DNA of 64,000 nucleotides from Euryodendron excelsum (Eukaryota > Streptophyta > Magnoliopsida > Ericales > Pentaphylacaceae). The notes under the pieces were generated by a model. It was given only the letters and a program-made list of their open reading frames with translations, did no database searches and had not been told where the DNA came from. Made by a program: the position numbers and the translations under genes. This document shows, piece by piece, positions 1 to 11,647 of this stretch. The stretch lies in contig CM065387.1 in assembly GCA_033060915.1 (NCBI GenBank), positions 41,345,001 to 41,409,000 of the forward strand. Reading direction: 5' to 3'. Every line of letters begins with the position of its first letter. The stretch's first letter is position 1.

Positions 1-475
1 GGTAACCTCCTGAGAATGCTTGTTAAAGTGTTCTCAAACTTCTATTATTTTTTCGATCATTCCGAGTCAGGTCTGGCAATCCCAGTGCAAAATGACCGTT
101 TTGCCCCTGGTGGGTCGGTCTCCTTTTTCTGATCACCCCGGCTCTGGGTATCAAACCGGTAACCTCTTGAGAATGTTTTTTTATAGTATTCTCGACCTTT
201 CTTTATCTTCTCGGATCATTCAGAGTCAGTTCCGGCAAACCCGGTGCGAAATGGTCGTTTTGCCCCTAGTGGGCCGGTCATCTTTTCCAACCACACCGAC
301 TCTGGGTATCAAATCGGTAGCCTCTTGGGAACATTTTAAATAATGTTTCCAAGTCTTGAGTCTTTTTCCAGTCCATTTCGGGTTCGTCTCGGTAGCTTCC
401 TTGCCTGATTGACTGTTTTGCCCCTAAAGGCCTAGTCAACCCTTCCGACATGTCCTATTCTCCTTTTTCAAGTCC
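1..475 (+). repeat. Tandem repeat, about 157-bp unit, 3 copies plus a decayed fourth
   Basis: The phrase GGTAACCTCCTGAGAATG at 1 returns as GGTAACCTCTTGAGAATG at 158 and GGTAGCCTCTTGGGAAC at 316. Each unit also carries a CGTTTTGCCCCTRGTGGG block (about 98, 251 and, weakly, 413). The period is 157-158 bp and copies drift from left to right. Position upstream of the TATA box fits U3 tandem repeats of a long LTR. Confidence 0.85.
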
Positions 476-788
476 ATTACCTCCAGGACACTGTTCTAAG
501 TGTTCTTGCCCTTTTTCAGCTTTTCAGGCCATTCCCGGTCCTTTAAATTCTTCCCAGACTTTCCGGAGTCACTCCTAGTGAAGCTAGGCTAAAAATTCCA
601 TGGTAGTCACTAGTACAGGCGCCCAAATCTTCCCAAGATACGTTGCTTGCCTACTTAGCAAACTTTCCTAACTTGTTGGTGCCATTAGTAGTGGTGCCAA
701 GCCAATAAATGGCCTGGCACCACTCCTAGGGGCGCCAAGAGGAATTTTGCCCTAGCGCCACTGCAACATGCGCAGGGTCTATCTCATG

Positions 789-800
789 TCTATAAATACA
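789..800 (+). promoter_or_regulatory. TATA box of the Ogre/Tat-type LTR
   Basis: TATAAATA at 791-798 in a TCTATAAATACAGAGTC context, downstream of the tandem repeats. It is the probable U3/R promoter of this LTR; transcription would start roughly 30 bp further on. Confidence 0.55.
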
Positions 801-1699
801 GAGTCTCCTCCAGTGTGAAAGAGGTCCGCAAACTCAGTCTAAAAATTCTACTTTTTGATATACAGAGCTCGTAGGCTCTCTAAACCCTAGTCTCCTTAGG
901 TTTTCCAAACCCTAGCCTCCATACACAAACCTTAGCCTCCTATACACTCACATACACTTCCATACACTCATACACTAGCCTCCAAAGCCTCCTTTGAAGA
1001 CTTGAAGTACTGCAAACTGAAGTCTTGAAGATTGAAGACAAACTCTTAAAAATTGAAGACGAAGATCAAGACAAAGATTGAAGAAAGGTAGGGCGTGCAA
1101 AGCCAAGTAAAATAAACAAGATAAGGTAGGCTTTTGTTTTATATTTCTGCACTTCCCCCCTCTCTCTTCTCTCTCCTAACCCACTTGGGTTTTCTCTATT
1201 TTAATCTCCTATCTTCTTCCCCCCTTTCTTTGCATGCTTAAAACAAGGGGATTTTCGGTCCATGTATAGGATTAGGTTATTGGAGGGTCACTGTGTCGGG
1301 GGCTTTCTTTTAGTCTAACTGGAGACCACGTGGGTTCAGGCCCCTTGATTATGTGGTGAAGCCTTAACCTTGTATGTTCACGATCCCAATTTGCATTGTG
1401 CATATCATAATTTTGCATTCTTCCAAAAAACTATTTTCAAACTCGTTTTCAAAGCTTGCATTAAACTTGTTTTCAAAATTGCATCAAAATCTTTTTTTTC
1501 AAAACTTGTTTTCAAAATCACAATCCTAGGGTGATTCTAGTCTTTCCATGGCTAGGATTGCTTTAGCAAAGTGTTACATTTAAAGTGACCGGTATGGTCT
1601 ATATTTTCAACTCCTTGTTGTTTTCAAAACCACTTTCTTAAAGTGGTTCTAGCCCTCTTATGGTTAGAATTGCTTTAGGAAAGCGAGATATTTTATATC

Positions 1700-3230
1700 T
1701 TCCAAAAAACTCTCTTTTCAAAAGTCTTTCTTTCTAAAACCCTCCTTTTCAACATACTTTCCTTAAATTCTTTTTTCCAAAATTATTTTCTAATAACTTC
1801 CTCCAAAAATCTATTTTCTAAAAATCCCTTTTTAAACTCCTTTCCAAAATACTCTCCACAAAATTGCTTTCTAAAAATGCCCCCCTAAATCTCTTTCCTA
1901 AAACAACTCTCTCTAAAAACTCTCTTTCCAAAATCTTCCTTCTAGAAGCTCCTCTCTAGGATTTCCTTTCAAAAACTCTTTTCTTAGAGTCCAAGTTAAG
2001 TCCAAGAACCCACGATTAGGAAACCCTAATTTTCCTTTCCAAAAACATGATTTTCGAACTTGCCTTAAAACTTAGGTTTCCAAAACCTCTTATTTTCTAC
2101 ATCAAAATTATACATATCTCCAAAACCTATTTTCTACATCAAAGCTATAGTCTTCCAAATCTAGGGTTTTCAAAACTTTGTTTTCAAAATCCATGTCAAA
2201 TCCAATCTTTCCCTTTAGGAAATCAAATCTAATCTCCTGTTTAGGAAACTAGATCCTATCCTCCGTTTTTGGAAACAAAATCAAACCTTCTCTTTTAGAA
2301 ACAAAATCCAATCCCTTGTTTTAGGAAATAGAAATCTTAACCCTTCCTAGTCTAAATCCTTCCTAATTCAAATCCTTTCTAATCTTCTAATTTCCTAAAT
2401 CTTAAGTTTCCAAAACTTGAACATAAAATCTTTCCTAAATTTTAAAACTCAAACTCTAAAACTTTCTAAATCCTAAATTTTCTAAACCTCAAATCTTTCG
2501 AAGTCGAAACTTTCTAAATTTGAAACTTTCTTAAGTTAAATCTTTCTAAATTCTAAACATTCCAATTTCGAATCTTTTCAAAATTCTAAACTTTCCTAAA
2601 CATCAAAACTTTCATAAGTCAAGACTTTCTAAACTCAAAAATTTTCAACTTTCAAAACTTCCCTATTTCAAATATTTCTAAGTTCTAAATTTTCTAAATT
2701 CTAAATCTTCCTAATTCGAAAACTTTCTTAAAATGAAACTTTCCTAAATCAAAACTTTCCTAAGTTGAAACTTTCTTAATTCTAAATCTTTCCTAATTTT
2801 CGAACTTTCCTAAGTTAAAACTTTCCTAATCCGAAATCTTCCTGAAATGAAATTTTCCTAAAATGACACTTTCCTATTTTGAAACTTTTCTAATTCGAAC
2901 CCTTTCCTAAATCCAACCTTCTTTAATCTTCGAGTCAAATCTTTTCTTAAAACCTTTCCAAGACAAATCTTTTCTAAGTCTCCTTTTTTCCTAACTCTTG
3001 GTTTCCTAACCTCAATCTTTTCAAAACAAGTCCAAATCTTTCTTCCAAGTTTTATCTTTTCAAATCAAAGTCCAATATTTTCAAGTTCCAAAATTCTAAA
3101 TTTCAATTTCCAATATTCTATTCTAAGTTCAAATCAAATCCTTTTTCCAATCAAAATCTCTTTCTTCCAATCCAACATTCTATTTTCAATCAGACTCTTG
3201 TTTGAACTACGACTGACCTGATTCCTCCAA
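1700..3230 (+). repeat. G-depleted low-complexity segment inside the LTR
   Basis: Built from endless variants of AAACTTTCCTAA, AAATCTTTCC and CCAAAAT. G is very rare on the + strand over about 1.5 kb while C is common, so the strand asymmetry is extreme. It behaves as a drifting micro-repeat; no ORF longer than about 60 codons crosses it and none resembles a protein. Confidence 0.7.
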
Positions 3231-3850
3231 AATAATACGTAGGCAACCTTCATGAGTGCGGCCACAACATCTTTCAAATTTCTATTTCTGCAACTTCTTT
3301 CTAATCTCCAATCCTACAATTTCTTTTATGTTTTCAATTCCATGATCTGTTCCTATTTCCAATCTTCAATTTCAACTTCCAAAACTTTTCTTCCAAATTC
3401 AAACTTTTGTCTCTTTCTTTTCAAATCAATTTAAATTCTTTTCAAATCTATTTCCAAATCAAGTCTCGTTTCTTGCATTTGCATATCATGCATCATGTTA
3501 GTTTCTTTTCAAACATTGTTTTTCAAAGCGGATAGGATTGAGCAGTTGTTAGTTGAAGGCTCTCATAGGTGAATTTAGAGTAAATAAACATGTAGGTACC
3601 ACAAGAGCGGGGTAGGGTGATGGCTTAGTGCGTCTTCCCTACACATAACCAACCTCCGAACTTAGGATCACTGTTTTCAAAGACCAAAATGGAGTTTATT
3701 TTCAAAAAGGGCTTAAATGTTTTCCAAAGGTTGCTAAACAACCTGTTTTTCTTAAAAACCCTTTCTTGAGGATGTTTTCAAAAAACCTAAGTATAGTTTT
3801 CGGATTATGCTTAGTTTTTAGGTGACCTAACTCACCTTAATCAAGTTAGG

Positions 3851-3868
3851 TGGTGACTCTAAATTGTT
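3851..3868 (+). other. Probable primer binding site of the Ogre/Tat-type element
   Basis: TGGTGACTCTAAATTG follows the LTR end. Ogre-type elements use a site of the form TGGCGACTCTGCTGGGG; the first ten bases match with one C-to-T change, the rest is degenerate. From 3869 to about 4080 there is untranslated leader or filler with no recognisable coding, and then the inverted Tat fragment starts. Confidence 0.45.
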
Positions 3869-4079
3869 TTTAAAAACCCTTAATTCAAATATATTTTCAA
3901 TTCAAACCTAGTCGCATTCATTCTTCTAGGAGGGTGAGTTCTAACGAGAGAGTATAGTATTTTTCCGCTTGTGTGTGTATTCCTCGAGTGTGAAAAATCT
4001 AGACGAGATAGTTGTCGCATCAGTCCTCACAGAGCAGAAGGCAGAAGGGGGTCTGCACAAGATCGACGAGTACCAGACA

Positions 4080-4764
4080 TTGTTATCCCCACCTCCTGCT
4101 GTGGCATCTACCATTTGGTCGATCTTGGGCAAAAGGAAAGGGTCCTTGGGGCATGCTTTGTTAAGATCGATGAAGTCAACACAGACTCTTCACTTATCGT
4201 CTTTCTTCTTCACAACAATTGTGTTCGATAGCCAGCAGCGGTAATAAACTTCCTTAATTGCACCAGCATCAAGGAGCCTTTCAACCTCTTCCATGACTCT
4301 AAATGTTGCGTGGCTGCCCTCCTTCCTTTTTGGACCACAGGTCGGCACTGAGGGTCCACGCTTAATCTGTGGCAAGCGATTTTTGCATCGATTCCGGGCA
4401 TTTCGTAAGGAGTCCAAATGAAGATTTCAACGTAGCTCATCAGGAGGTCGATCAATGAATTTTCTTCTGTCCTGGATAGGGAAGTACTGATCACAAAGTA
4501 CTTCTCCTTCTGCTAATCTATGTGGATTTTCTTTAGGTTGTCAACTGCTTTATTCTCTGGTACCTACCTAACGTCATCAACCGTGGGTGTATCCTCGTGA
4601 AGCTCTATCATCTGCATTTTACTTGCTTTTGCTTTCGTTATATATGCCGTAAGGAAGCAATGCTTTGCAGCAACTTGATCCCCTCTTATCTCTTGCACCC
4701 CTTCTGGAGAAGGGAAGCGAATTAGTTGGTGGTAGGAAGAGGGGATAGCCTTTATGAGATGCAA
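4080..4764 (-). pseudogene. Gypsy (Tat) protease-RT linker and N-terminal RT remnant
   Basis: Minus-strand frames give, in order, SSYHQLIRFPSPEGVQEIRG with DQVAAKHCF (the linker after protease typical of Tat elements), FIWTPYEMPGIDAKIACHRL (start of the RT module), then VMEEVERLLDAGAIKEVYY and VVKKKDDK (RT fingers), and finally PKIDQMVDATAG. Pieces fall in different frames at 4564-4764, 4210-4494, 4190-4417 and 3941-4132, so several frameshifts and stops separate them. The catalytic YxDD region is not reached. Clearly non-functional. Confidence 0.75.
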
Positions 4765-5249
4765 CTATGTTTGCCCATGATTGCATTATATGGGGAGGGC
4801 ATGTTGACCACCAGGAATTCTGTCTGTAGGGTAATTCCTCCCATAGTTACAGGGATGGTTACCTTCCTAAGTGGCCAAACTGGGTTGGAGTTGAGCCTGA
4901 TCAATGGGTTGAGTGAGGGCTGGAGGATGGCGTCCTTTAGTTCCAACTTCTTGAAGAGATCATAATACATAACCTCAGAGGAGCTTCCATGGTCAATGAG
5001 CAGCCTTTTCACGTCATAGCCTGCCAAGCGTAGAGTCACAATGAGTGCGTCATTGTGGGGGATCTGAACTCCCACGATGTCTTCATCAGTAAAAGTTATG
5101 GCCACGGTATCACTGCCGACCTTGACTTTTTTGGGAGGAGGGTCTATCTGCAATACCTTCCTCAAGTGCTCGGCCTTTTGAATATCGGCCCGGTATTTGT
5201 GCCAGTCGATAGCTTCGGATTCTGTCGACCAGTGTAGCACGTTGATCAC
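4752..5249 (-). pseudogene. Retrotransposon aspartic protease (Tat-type gypsy)
   Basis: A 165-residue open frame. The active-site segment is RLLIDHGSSSEVMYYDLFKK; family members usually have D-x-GSS here, so the catalytic Asp is present, with His replacing the usual Thr or Gly. The LNSNPVWPLRKVTIPV stretch and the C-terminal PYNAIMGKHSCIS (family form YNAILGRP) complete the fold. It starts with a Met in the middle of what should be gag-protease polyprotein, so the Met is not a true start. It is the least damaged part of the element, but without gag or RT it has no role. Confidence 0.75.
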
Positions 5250-5382
5250 CCGGACTGATTAAGCTTTGTCTTCTTTCTGAGGGGAGCCTTGACTGCTTGG
5301 CCTCCCGTTTCGTCTTCTCTCATTCGGTGGCGTGGACTCCTCTTCTCCTTATGAGGCTGGTACTCATATTTTCTTGGACCTT

Positions 5383-5400
5383 CCCACAAATAACGCCAAT
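5383..5400 (-). other. Primer binding site of the Tat-type element
   Basis: Minus-strand ATTGGCGTTATTTGTGGG directly after the LTR end ...TTACA. Tat elements commonly carry TTGGCGCCGTCTGTGGG at this place; the differences are mostly C-to-T, as expected from deamination. Confidence 0.6.
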
Positions 5401-6059
5401 TGTAAGTGAAATTTTTGAGAAGGCCTGCCTGATCACTCGCACCAATATCGGTGAGTGTCCAACATGCTGTAAAGAGACAAAGGAGTTAGAATAGGTCGAC
5501 CTTCTGTGGGTCAATCACACTCTGATAGTTAAGTTAATGATCTTAACCAGAGCTCGAATGAGAATAAAGACGGTTAGTAATTTAGAAATCAATTGTCCAT
5601 ACGTTGCTTCTTCAAGGTGCTGTGTTTTTATAGTGTAGTATTCTCTGTTGAGTCCACTTAGATAATTATGGCCTACCTCGTAGGCTTATACTATTTAGAG
5701 TGGGCTGATCAGATAGGAATACACGTTTTTTCACCATGCTTGAGCTCGACTGACCAAATGTAAGCATGGTTATCGCGTGTTGTATCTCTTCCGCATTGAA
5801 TGCGGGTCCGTTCCACATTAAATGTTGACAATAGAGTATCAAATGCCCTGAAATCGCTCACTCGGATGACCCAACTCTTTGGGGCGGGGTAATCTTCCTA
5901 TTTGGGCTGACCTGGGATATGCGCCTGCATTGCCCTGATATGGTCTGAGCTGCTGCTGGCCCGCATGATCTCTCTTTGTATTCGTTGGACCTGCCTTTTG
6001 GGCTGGGCTGGCGTTTCTTGACCCATAGTTTATGAGCCAAATAATTTGGTGTCAAGCCA
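5401..6059 (-). repeat. LTR of the Tat-type element, about 0.66 kb
   Basis: Minus strand: begins near 6059 with TGGCTTGACACC, AAATTATTTGGCTC follows, and it ends ...TTACA at 5401, next to the primer site. A TATA-like CTATAAAAACACAG lies at about 5634-5622, giving U3 of about 430 bp. The second LTR is missing from the window, so the outer boundary (6059 or 6054) is approximate. Confidence 0.6.
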
Positions 6060-8339
6060 TAATGGGTTAAGGGGTTTTAGTTTTGAAATTGAGCTCAATG
6101 ATCTCAACGGTTATGAAAGGTATGGAAGACTTAAATGTTGCACCCTGAAGAGGTTTGTAAATTGAACTTAAGCTTCATTTGGTACGAATAGGATATTGCC
6201 AAGATATAAAGGTCTTGGGCTTTATTCGACATTAAGCTCGGGTGACATAAGTCTCTCTATTGGACATACGAATGATGAACATGCTGTTGGCCAATCAATT
6301 TAAATGTCCAGCTGAAAATTAGCTGATTTTCAAATGGATGATATAAGTGTTACATTTTGCAATTAAAAGTTAATTTTTTTACCAATCGATTACGAAATGT
6401 TGAATGCCGATGAATCGGGCACTCAGAATGATACTTGGTAAGTCAATTGCTAATTTCTAAAAAAACGAATATCAAGGCTACTAATTTTGGAAATTAACAT
6501 CTTGATAGCTCCATTTAGTACCCAATTTTGACTGTAGACTCTATAATTAGATTTTTGTGCAACTTGGTCGGGGAGATGAATATAATTTGAATGCTTACAA
6601 TTCACTTGGTTAAAAATCTAAATATCAATTCGAGCTGAGTAGATTCTAAAATATGGCCCATTAAATGGTCACCACACATGGCAATTTAAATTTTGCTATT
6701 TCAAAAAGCTTGCTACAATGTGCATCAATACCTTACTTTCTTTTTTAAAATGATCCACTTGAAGCAAAATAAAATTTAACTTATAAAAGATGACCTCGTT
6801 TAATATTGGTTGATAAACTCCACTCTCTGCATCAGTTTTTTTTTTTTTACTTTGTTGGTAGAAAAAATAGATATGTAGATAGGTTACTCTACATACCCAC
6901 CATGGAGCATTGTCTTATAGCACCAACAGCTATATGTGAATATGCTCGGTCGCAATACAAGTAAAGGAGTTATGGTCTAGTGACCTTATGCTGAAGGTCT
7001 TGTAGAATAGGTTTAAACCCAACAAAGAATGCGGGGACCCAAACTTGAGGATTGACCCTCAAGACACCGAATTCGACCTGCTGAATCAATCCTTCGTTGG
7101 TAGATGAATGACCATAATCAGTTTTACATGAATATTTTATTTTACAATAATTCAATGGTTCTATGGTCCTATTAGTTGAATGAAGGATGAGATGTTTTTA
7201 AGGCCGTCATCAATTTTGTAGGAAAAAAAAAAAACCATACAAGACGGAGCCTAAGCGAGGAAAATCGAAACCGGTGACTTACTAATAACAATTGATCCTA
7301 GTATCGTTTATGGAATCAACAAAGACAAGTCAAAAAAACCCATAGGCATCGAAAGAATATAAAAAGTTCAAGTCAAGGGTGCGTTCAGTTATCAAGAAAT
7401 TGAAGTAGTTCAGTTATTAAGCAGTTGAAATGGTTGCGGAAGTTAAGAAAAATAAAACTACCTCGTAAAAGCAAAATTCCACATTAAGCCCTTGGAGACG
7501 ATCGTGCAATCATCCAGTGGCATATCTCCATTTTACTCTAAACCTTTAGACTCGGTTTGAAATTTGAATTTTTGATAAAAAAAATAAAAATGTGAAAGAA
7601 AAGTGAATAAAAATAAAAATTTATTTTTGTTTATTTTTCTTTTACAGTTTTTTTTCTTTATTTTTTTCACTAAAAATTCGGATTTCAAATCAATGTTAGG
7701 GCTCCCCTGGTTTCTTTCATTGTTTTCAAGTTTCCTAGTTTTGGTTTGTGGGACCGCAGTTGATTAACGATTACAGGTTGGTTTCGAGGAAACAAGATAA
7801 AAAAAATCAGAAACCAATAAAAAGTTATTCTAACTGATTTTGAAACCAGTTCTCTAAATCTGTAGAAACCCAGTCATTTTGACTGTACACCTAAATGAGG
7901 AGTATTTATTCCCCATTGTTCTTTTGACACTCCATACCTGCTCAATCCTCCACAGTCTTCCTCCGTAACTCATCACTAAGAGCTCCTTCGTGGTTCCAGT
8001 CTTTCTCCATGCTCTTCATTTTCCTACCACCACACTGTCCATCTCCTACACGATGTAACAATGGGATAAATAAACTTATCACATTGCATGACCTCCTCCT
8101 TTAAAAAACTATTCTGCATTTCAGTTCTTTCCTCTTTCTATCCAAAAAAGATCGCATAAGCTCATGCTCCGTCAGCTTCCCATCGAAAAAAAGTGTGGAA
8201 AATGTCACAAGAATGGGATGGTTGTGAATGTACTCCATCATCTTAGAGTGCTTTTTCACCTTAAACTTGTAAATGCTATTATCCCTGCTGGTCCCATGAA
8301 CCAGAGCCACTTTGAGGGTTCGGCTTTTTAGTTCTGAAC
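6060..8339. other. Intergenic, no gene recognised
   Basis: AT-rich sequence. It holds one foldback repeat (7554-7695) and homopolymer runs near 6838 and 7220. A minus-strand frame at 8101-8364 (87 codons, including HSKMMEYIHNHPILVTFST) overlaps the start of the following LTR, has no family I recognise and no start-context support; I do not call it a gene. The rest shows no convincing coding, RNA gene or LTR. Confidence 0.5.
7554..7695. repeat. Foldback (MITE-like) inverted repeat
   Basis: The left arm GGTTTGAAATTTGAATTTTT reappears as the reverse complement of the right arm (TAAAAATTCGGATTTCAAAT). Between them both arms continue as A-rich/T-rich complements, so nearly the whole 140 bp can fold into one hairpin. 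No clear target duplication seen. Its arms resemble those of the hairpin at 15194-15350. Confidence 0.55.
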
Positions 8340-8451
8340 TGTAATGACCGGTCAAAAAGGTCAAATGGTCAAAAGATTGGTTCGGTCTTTGTTGTTATTA
8401 TGTATAAGTTTGGAGGTTATTTTGTAATTATTTTTAAATATTTTAAAACAA

Positions 8452-8456
<5 letters not shown>

Positions 8457-8482
<26 letters not shown>

Positions 8483-8483
8483 T
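8457..8483 (+). repeat. (CT)n microsatellite
   Basis: About 13 uninterrupted CT units followed by TTC-rich sequence, in the 5' part of the Tekay-like LTR. Confidence 0.9.
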
Positions 8484-8530
8484 CTTTCATTTTTTCTTCT
8501 TCTTCTTCTTCCACCATTATCACATAGTTA

Positions 8531-9143
8531 CAGGCCGGGCCTTGTGATAAGCCCAGCAAGCCCCTGGGCTTGCGCAACCCCTTGGCTCAGAGCAATAAAA
8601 TTTTGAAAATTTTTGTATAATAATTTGTAGGTCTTACTTGTTTTTTTTTTGTACAACTGTACATTTTATCCAATAATATGATAGAGAATAGACTTTTATT
8701 CGGTAAGTTTTTTTGTACCCAATAAAATTAAATAGTTTATAATTGTAATGTCTATTGATAGGGTAAAAAAAAATCGTAAAAAGTAAATTATTTTGTTAGT
8801 GTAAATGTGTGTGTGTATATATATAGAGAGAATTTGCTTAAAATGAGTTCTTGAATAAGTTAAAAGTACGATGAGTTAATTGAATAATTTTCTTCAAAAA
8901 ATGTAACGAGAAGTTGTTTTTTTTGAATCAGATCATGTTAATTATAAAGCACCATAGCTGATTAATTGGGGTTACATTTTGATTTATAGTTTTTTTTTAT
9001 GTAATTCAAGCTAAACGCACAATGTAACCTTGATTTTGATTTTTTTTTCAACATGCATATTTGTTTTTGTAATTAATTAATAGTAAGAGGGCAACTATGT
9101 TCTGGGTCAGGTTAGGGCAACCTAAATATTGGGGCCGACCCTA
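8531..9143. mobile_element. Non-autonomous hAT-like MITE nested in the LTR
   Basis: A 613-bp insert with imperfect terminal inverted repeats: CAGGCCGGGCCTT at the left, and TAGGGTCGGCCCC as the reverse complement of the right end. It is flanked by CATAGTTA (8523-8530) and CATAGCTA (9144-9151), a 7-of-8 match to the 8-bp target duplication that hAT elements make. GGCCGGCCC-rich ends are common in Tip100-like hATs. No transposase frame inside, so it would be mobilised in trans. Confidence 0.65.
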
Positions 9144-9837
9144 CATAGCTAGAGAAGTTTTTTGGTATTGCTAGTTTAAGGTTTTTTGTTATACTCTTCA
9201 AGGGCTTTGCGATGGTGGTTTTGGTTCGTGATTTCAGCGAAGTTAAGGTCTTGCCCTAAGTTCAATATTCAAGAGGTATGGGGTTACACGTGGGTTTTGC
9301 TATTAGGTTAATATTTTTGAGTTATACATGTTGTTTATGGTAGAAAACCTGCTTATAAAAATTTTTAGGTTGATTTCTAGGTTTTACTTAAACATGAGAA
9401 TTAATTATAATTTAATTTCTTTAGTTTTTTGGTTGATTCTTTTTATATTTAGCATAATGTCTAAGTTAATTAATGTATTGTGCATTATTAAATATTGTGA
9501 GTGAAAACCTAGGGTTTTACCATGTTTGCACATATACTAAAATTGAGAGTTTTTTCGTACAATAATTAATTCATGTAATTGACTTGAAATTGTAGAATTT
9601 ACGTGTGCGTGAGTTATGCCTAAGGTGTATTTAATTTAAATAAATAAATTGGGTAATCTAGGCTACTTGTCATAATATAGAACAGGCATAAAATGGATAA
9701 TTAAAAATATTTTTATGCCTAGGATGTGTTTAGAATTGATATCAAAAGTATAGGAGAAATTATATGAATCATTTGGACAAAATTAGCAAGTTGACATATT
9801 GAGTTTTATGATATAAACAAAATTTGAACGTGTTTGA

Positions 9838-9923
9838 GATATTATTTTATGCCTAGAATGTATATAGAGCTAATAGTATAGATATTATTTTATGCCTAGA
9901 ATGTATATAAAGCTAATATTATA
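9838..9923 (+). repeat. 43-bp direct tandem duplication
   Basis: GATATTATTTTATGCCTAG begins at 9838 and again at 9881; the two units differ at only a few positions. TTTTATGCCTAGG also occurs once near 9711. Confidence 0.8.
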
Positions 9924-10218
9924 ATAATGTGATATTATTTAAATACAAATGATGATTTAAAGTGAGACGTAAACTTGCTTTGATATAGTTCATGTTAGCT
10001 ACGTGTTATTGGATGCCTAGTTTAGCCATTGGATTAATTATAGGTTTGGTTTTAGACCTTAGGTGATTATACAAGATTATGTTATAGATTTGGTGATGTG
10101 AATATTATTGTTTTGCCCTCAGTGTGGTATTAATGTTGATTTAGACTTAGGTTAAAGTCTAGATGTAATTAGGCATTGTCAAGAATAGGCTTGAGGTCTT
10201 AACCCTAGGAGTTGCATT

Positions 10219-10490
10219 GGGATTCACATGTCCTTTGGGTGAGGTCCATAAAGTACAAAATTATTGAGAATTATTGGGATGCATGCATTCTTTGGGTGAG
10301 GCCCATAAAGTGCAGAATTATTGAGAATCATTGAGATGCATGTGTCCTTTGGGGTGAGACCCATAAAGTGCTGAATCATTTGAAATTACTCGGGATGCAT
10401 GCGTTCCTTGGGTGCGGCCCATAAAGTGCGAAATTACTCTGGATGCACGCATCCTTTGGGTGATGACCCATAAAGTTCAGATGGGGTTAT
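10219..10490 (+). repeat. Tandem repeat, five units of 48-60 bp
   Basis: Units start near 10219, 10276, 10332, 10392 and 10440. Each has GGGATGCATGCATTC then TTTGGGTGAGGCCCATAAAG. This is LTR-internal repeat sequence, without coding. Confidence 0.85.
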
Positions 10491-11632
10491 TGGTAGATTG
10501 GTAGTCTCTCCTCAGTACGGTAGGTTGCATGCATGCATTTGCATTGGGATTGGGTTTGGACTTGGGAGAATTCGGATATTTTTATTTATTTACTTTTGCA
10601 TTTACTATTTTAGTTTTGGCCTTAGACAGTTAATTTAACCTTGTTGATGTTGAGAAAAATATAAAGACTATTGCTAATAGTGTTTTGGCAGAGAATGCTG
10701 ACATTTGATGCTTAATTTATAGATATTTAATTTATTGTGGACTACATCATTCTATATTTTCATTTGGTAAATATAAATACTATCTAATGTTGTGTTAGAT
10801 GGGTGTACTTTGTGTTCTTTATTATTCTATTGTGTTATTCTTGTAGATGTAGAAAATACTAAATTAGTGATTTGAATCTTATTTAACATTAATTGGTTAT
10901 TCGATTCATTTATTTGCTTGGTTCATAGCAATGGGAATTGGTTTAGGAGTTAAGTTTAGAATTGCATTCTATATACTCTCATGCATTATTATTTGTACAC
11001 TTGCACATATCACCTCATATTTATTAGCTCGATAGCATAACCTCCTACTAAAACCATAGAAATGTTAACCCTATAACAATTGCAGATGGCCCTTTAGGCA
11101 AGCAGGCTTGAGACCGAGGATTAGAACATTGGAGGTCTATTTTATATTTTGACCCTATTTTGTTGTATCATTTGGTTTTAATTGTTTTACTTTTAAGTTG
11201 AATTATGTCTCCATATTTATCTTGAATTTCAATTGGATGACTGCACTATTATCATTATTTTGTTTCATTTGGAGGCTTAATTTGTGTTGGTAGTATGCCA
11301 TGACTTAGTCCTAGTTGTGGTTTGGTTTGGAAGATATGTTTGTTGATGTAGAAGTATTGGATTAGAGGATGGGATGTATTGTTGGAGTTTAGATTTTTGA
11401 GACTTGAAAATTCTTTTTAAAATAGGATTTATTAAATTGAATTTGTTCAAAATACGAATGGACCCATGCAGTTTTATTCTAAAAATTTTTAAAATAAAAA
11501 CTATCTTTAAAATGAATTTCAAAAACTATTTTGACTAAAATCTAACATGGATTATAATTTTGACCTTAACTTTTCAACGCTATACCTTTTATTCCCAAAA
11601 ACTCGGCTTTTTATAAAAGTGGGGTGTGACAA

Positions 11633-11647
11633 CTTGGTATGAGAGCA
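11633..11647 (+). other. Primer binding site (initiator Met tRNA type)
   Basis: CTTGGTATGAGAGCA directly behind the LTR end. The usual plant site is TGGTATCAGAGC; one base (C to G) differs. Confidence 0.7.

Larger units (their letters stand above)
1..3850 (+). mobile_element. Long LTR of an Ogre/Tat-type Ty3/gypsy element, cut by the window start
   Basis: Non-coding, with the layout of a several-kilobase Ogre/Retand-type LTR. It has tandem repeats at the left, a TATA box near 791, then a long pyrimidine-rich tail. Near 3230 a sequence reading ATACGTAGGCAACCTTCATG matches a segment common in Tat-clade LTRs and 3' regions. The stretch at 3600-3665 (GAGCGGGGTAGGGTGATGGC, then CTTCCCTACACATAACC) is another part I associate with Ogre LTRs. 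It ends at about 3850, directly before a primer-site-like TGGTGACTCT. The left LTR end is outside the window. Whether this was a 5' LTR or is now solo cannot be told, because another element begins about 230 bp downstream. The lineage is my recognition, not a search result. Confidence 0.65.
4080..6059 (-). mobile_element. Truncated Tat-type Ty3/gypsy element: LTR, PBS, protease, start of RT
   Basis: Read on the minus strand the order is LTR (6059-5401), primer site, a short gag remnant, protease (5249-4752), linker and the first part of reverse transcriptase, ending near 4080. Only about 150 bp separate the primer site from the protease, so nearly all of gag is deleted. RT breaks off after the DATAG motif, where sequence continuity with the family is lost. 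Remaining RT, RNase H, integrase and the other LTR are absent. It lies head-on to the Ogre-type LTR at its left, so the junction is probably an insertion or recombination point. Confidence 0.75.
8340..11631 (+). repeat. 5' LTR of the Tekay/Del-like element, 3.3 kb
   Basis: Starts TGTAATGACCGG and ends GGGGTGTGACA, so it has TG...CA ends, and is followed within two bases by the primer site. Length fits the long LTRs of the Tekay lineage. It contains a CT microsatellite (8457-8483), a nested hAT-like MITE (8531-9143), a 43-bp duplication (9838-9923) and a five-unit tandem repeat (10219-10490). No ORF in it resembles a protein. Confidence 0.7.

Noticed and set aside
8101..8364. 87-codon frame on the minus strand
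   Set aside because: It crosses the boundary of the Tekay-like LTR and has no family; more likely chance.
10219..10490. CRISPR-like spaced repeat
   Set aside because: Units are directly adjacent and diverged without unique spacers; this is plant LTR tandem repeat.
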